The notes beneath the pieces are model-generated. The model saw only the letters and a program-made list of their open reading frames with translations. It searched no databases and was not told the DNA's origin. Below, one piece after another: positions 63,746 to 64,000 of a stretch of DNA of 64,000 nt (position 1 is the first letter of the stretch; each line of letters begins with the position of its first letter). The stretch spans positions 3,042,501 to 3,106,500 of the forward strand of contig NZ_CP095049.1 of the NCBI RefSeq assembly GCF_022919135.1, written 5' to 3'. This DNA comes from Hymenobacter cellulosivorans. GTDB taxonomy: Bacteria > Bacteroidota > Bacteroidia > Cytophagales > Hymenobacteraceae. Position numbers and translations under genes: made by a program.

Positions 63746-64000
63746 CTATACCTGGATGAGCCACTCGGTGGCTTTGGTAGTGTCATCAAAGGTGAGGACA
63801 ATGGGCTGCTTGACGTTTTTGATGGCTAAGTCAAACGACATGCGGCTATAGAAACCGGCGGAATACACCCACGCCACATATTGTAGCCCCGTTTGATGCA
63901 TAGCCGGAAACCATACCTGGCCGCCCCACTCCGCCGCGTGCTCCCACATGCTGCTCACCAGAGAGCTATCCATCAGTAGCTTACTACAGCGCTGCTGCTG
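63746..64000 (-). CDS. Partial gene running off the window: SpoIIAA/STAS-like protein
   Basis: Only the C-terminal 84 codons are inside the window; the frame stays open to the right edge. Sequence such as LLMDSSLVSSMWEHAAEWGG, VAWVYSAGFYSRMSF and VLTFDDTTKATEWLIQV resembles the small SpoIIAA-like proteins common in Bacteroidota. Function unknown. Confidence 0.6.
   Translation of the reverse strand, partial: QQQRCSKLLMDSSLVSSMWEHAAEWGGQVWFPAMHQTGLQYVAWVYSAGFYSRMSFDLAIKNVKQPIVLTFDDTTKATEWLIQV

Overview
The window looks like a chromosomal stretch of a high-G+C Bacteroidota, most likely Hymenobacter or a close relative. The support is an outer-membrane beta-barrel/TonB-type receptor with a carboxypeptidase-like N-terminal domain, a type IX secretion C-terminal domain relic, TAnnTTTG-like promoter boxes, few Shine-Dalgarno sites, GH2/GH78 polysaccharide-utilisation relics and a DUF1294 gene. 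The genus is inference.

Layout. 1-2.9 kb is ordinary chromosome: a tightly coupled minus-strand operon (HAD phosphatase, M50 membrane protease, small membrane protein) ending in a terminator, then a tRNA with anticodon CAU. From the 3' end of that tRNA to about 46.2 kb lies what I read as one integrated mobile element of about 43 kb. A large serine recombinase at the left end has a reading frame that runs into the tRNA. The last 12 bases shared with the tRNA 3' end (AGTTGGGCCCAC) recur at 46173, just before terminators that could be the original tRNA terminators. The right end carries a replication-like pair (winged-helix protein and DnaC-like ATPase).

The cargo is a defence island: (1) a 1512-aa protein fusing a Vsr/DUF559-like nuclease domain to a RecQ-type helicase, followed 10 bp later by a tail-anchored coiled-coil protein (7.7-13.2 kb), which I do not recognise as a named system and which is the best candidate for something new; (2) a complete type 1 BREX operon, brxA-brxB-brxC-pglX-pglZ-(unknown 400-aa gene)-brxL, with an unknown gene behind it (27.9-13.4 kb, minus strand); (3) McrB-McrC (34.0-30.4 kb, minus strand); (4) single nuclease-like genes: PLD (34.7 kb), HNH (35.9 kb) and an AlbA_2/Schlafen-type protein (39.1 kb); (5) an AT-rich pair, a PD-(D/E)XK nuclease and an HNH-like protein (42.3-43.7 kb), inserted between dead fragments of a GH2 beta-galactosidase and a GH78 rhamnosidase. 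Relics of UmuC, a tyrosine recombinase and a second serine recombinase show repeated turnover. Several long perfect inverted repeats sit at the borders of cargo modules.

From 46.2 kb on the window is chromosomal again but patchy: small or broken genes, a lipoprotein, a possible small RNA, then pyrB, pyrC, purE and purK, which look foreign to a Bacteroidota, an SDR, a GNAT gene facing a MocR-type regulator, DUF1294, a lipoprotein, a large outer-membrane beta-barrel protein, and an ECF sigma/anti-sigma operon with two envelope genes. pyrB, pyrC, purK and the GNAT gene each carry a single-base deletion in a G/C run. Four such events in 6 kb suggest assembly error as much as decay, so these genes may be intact in the living organism.
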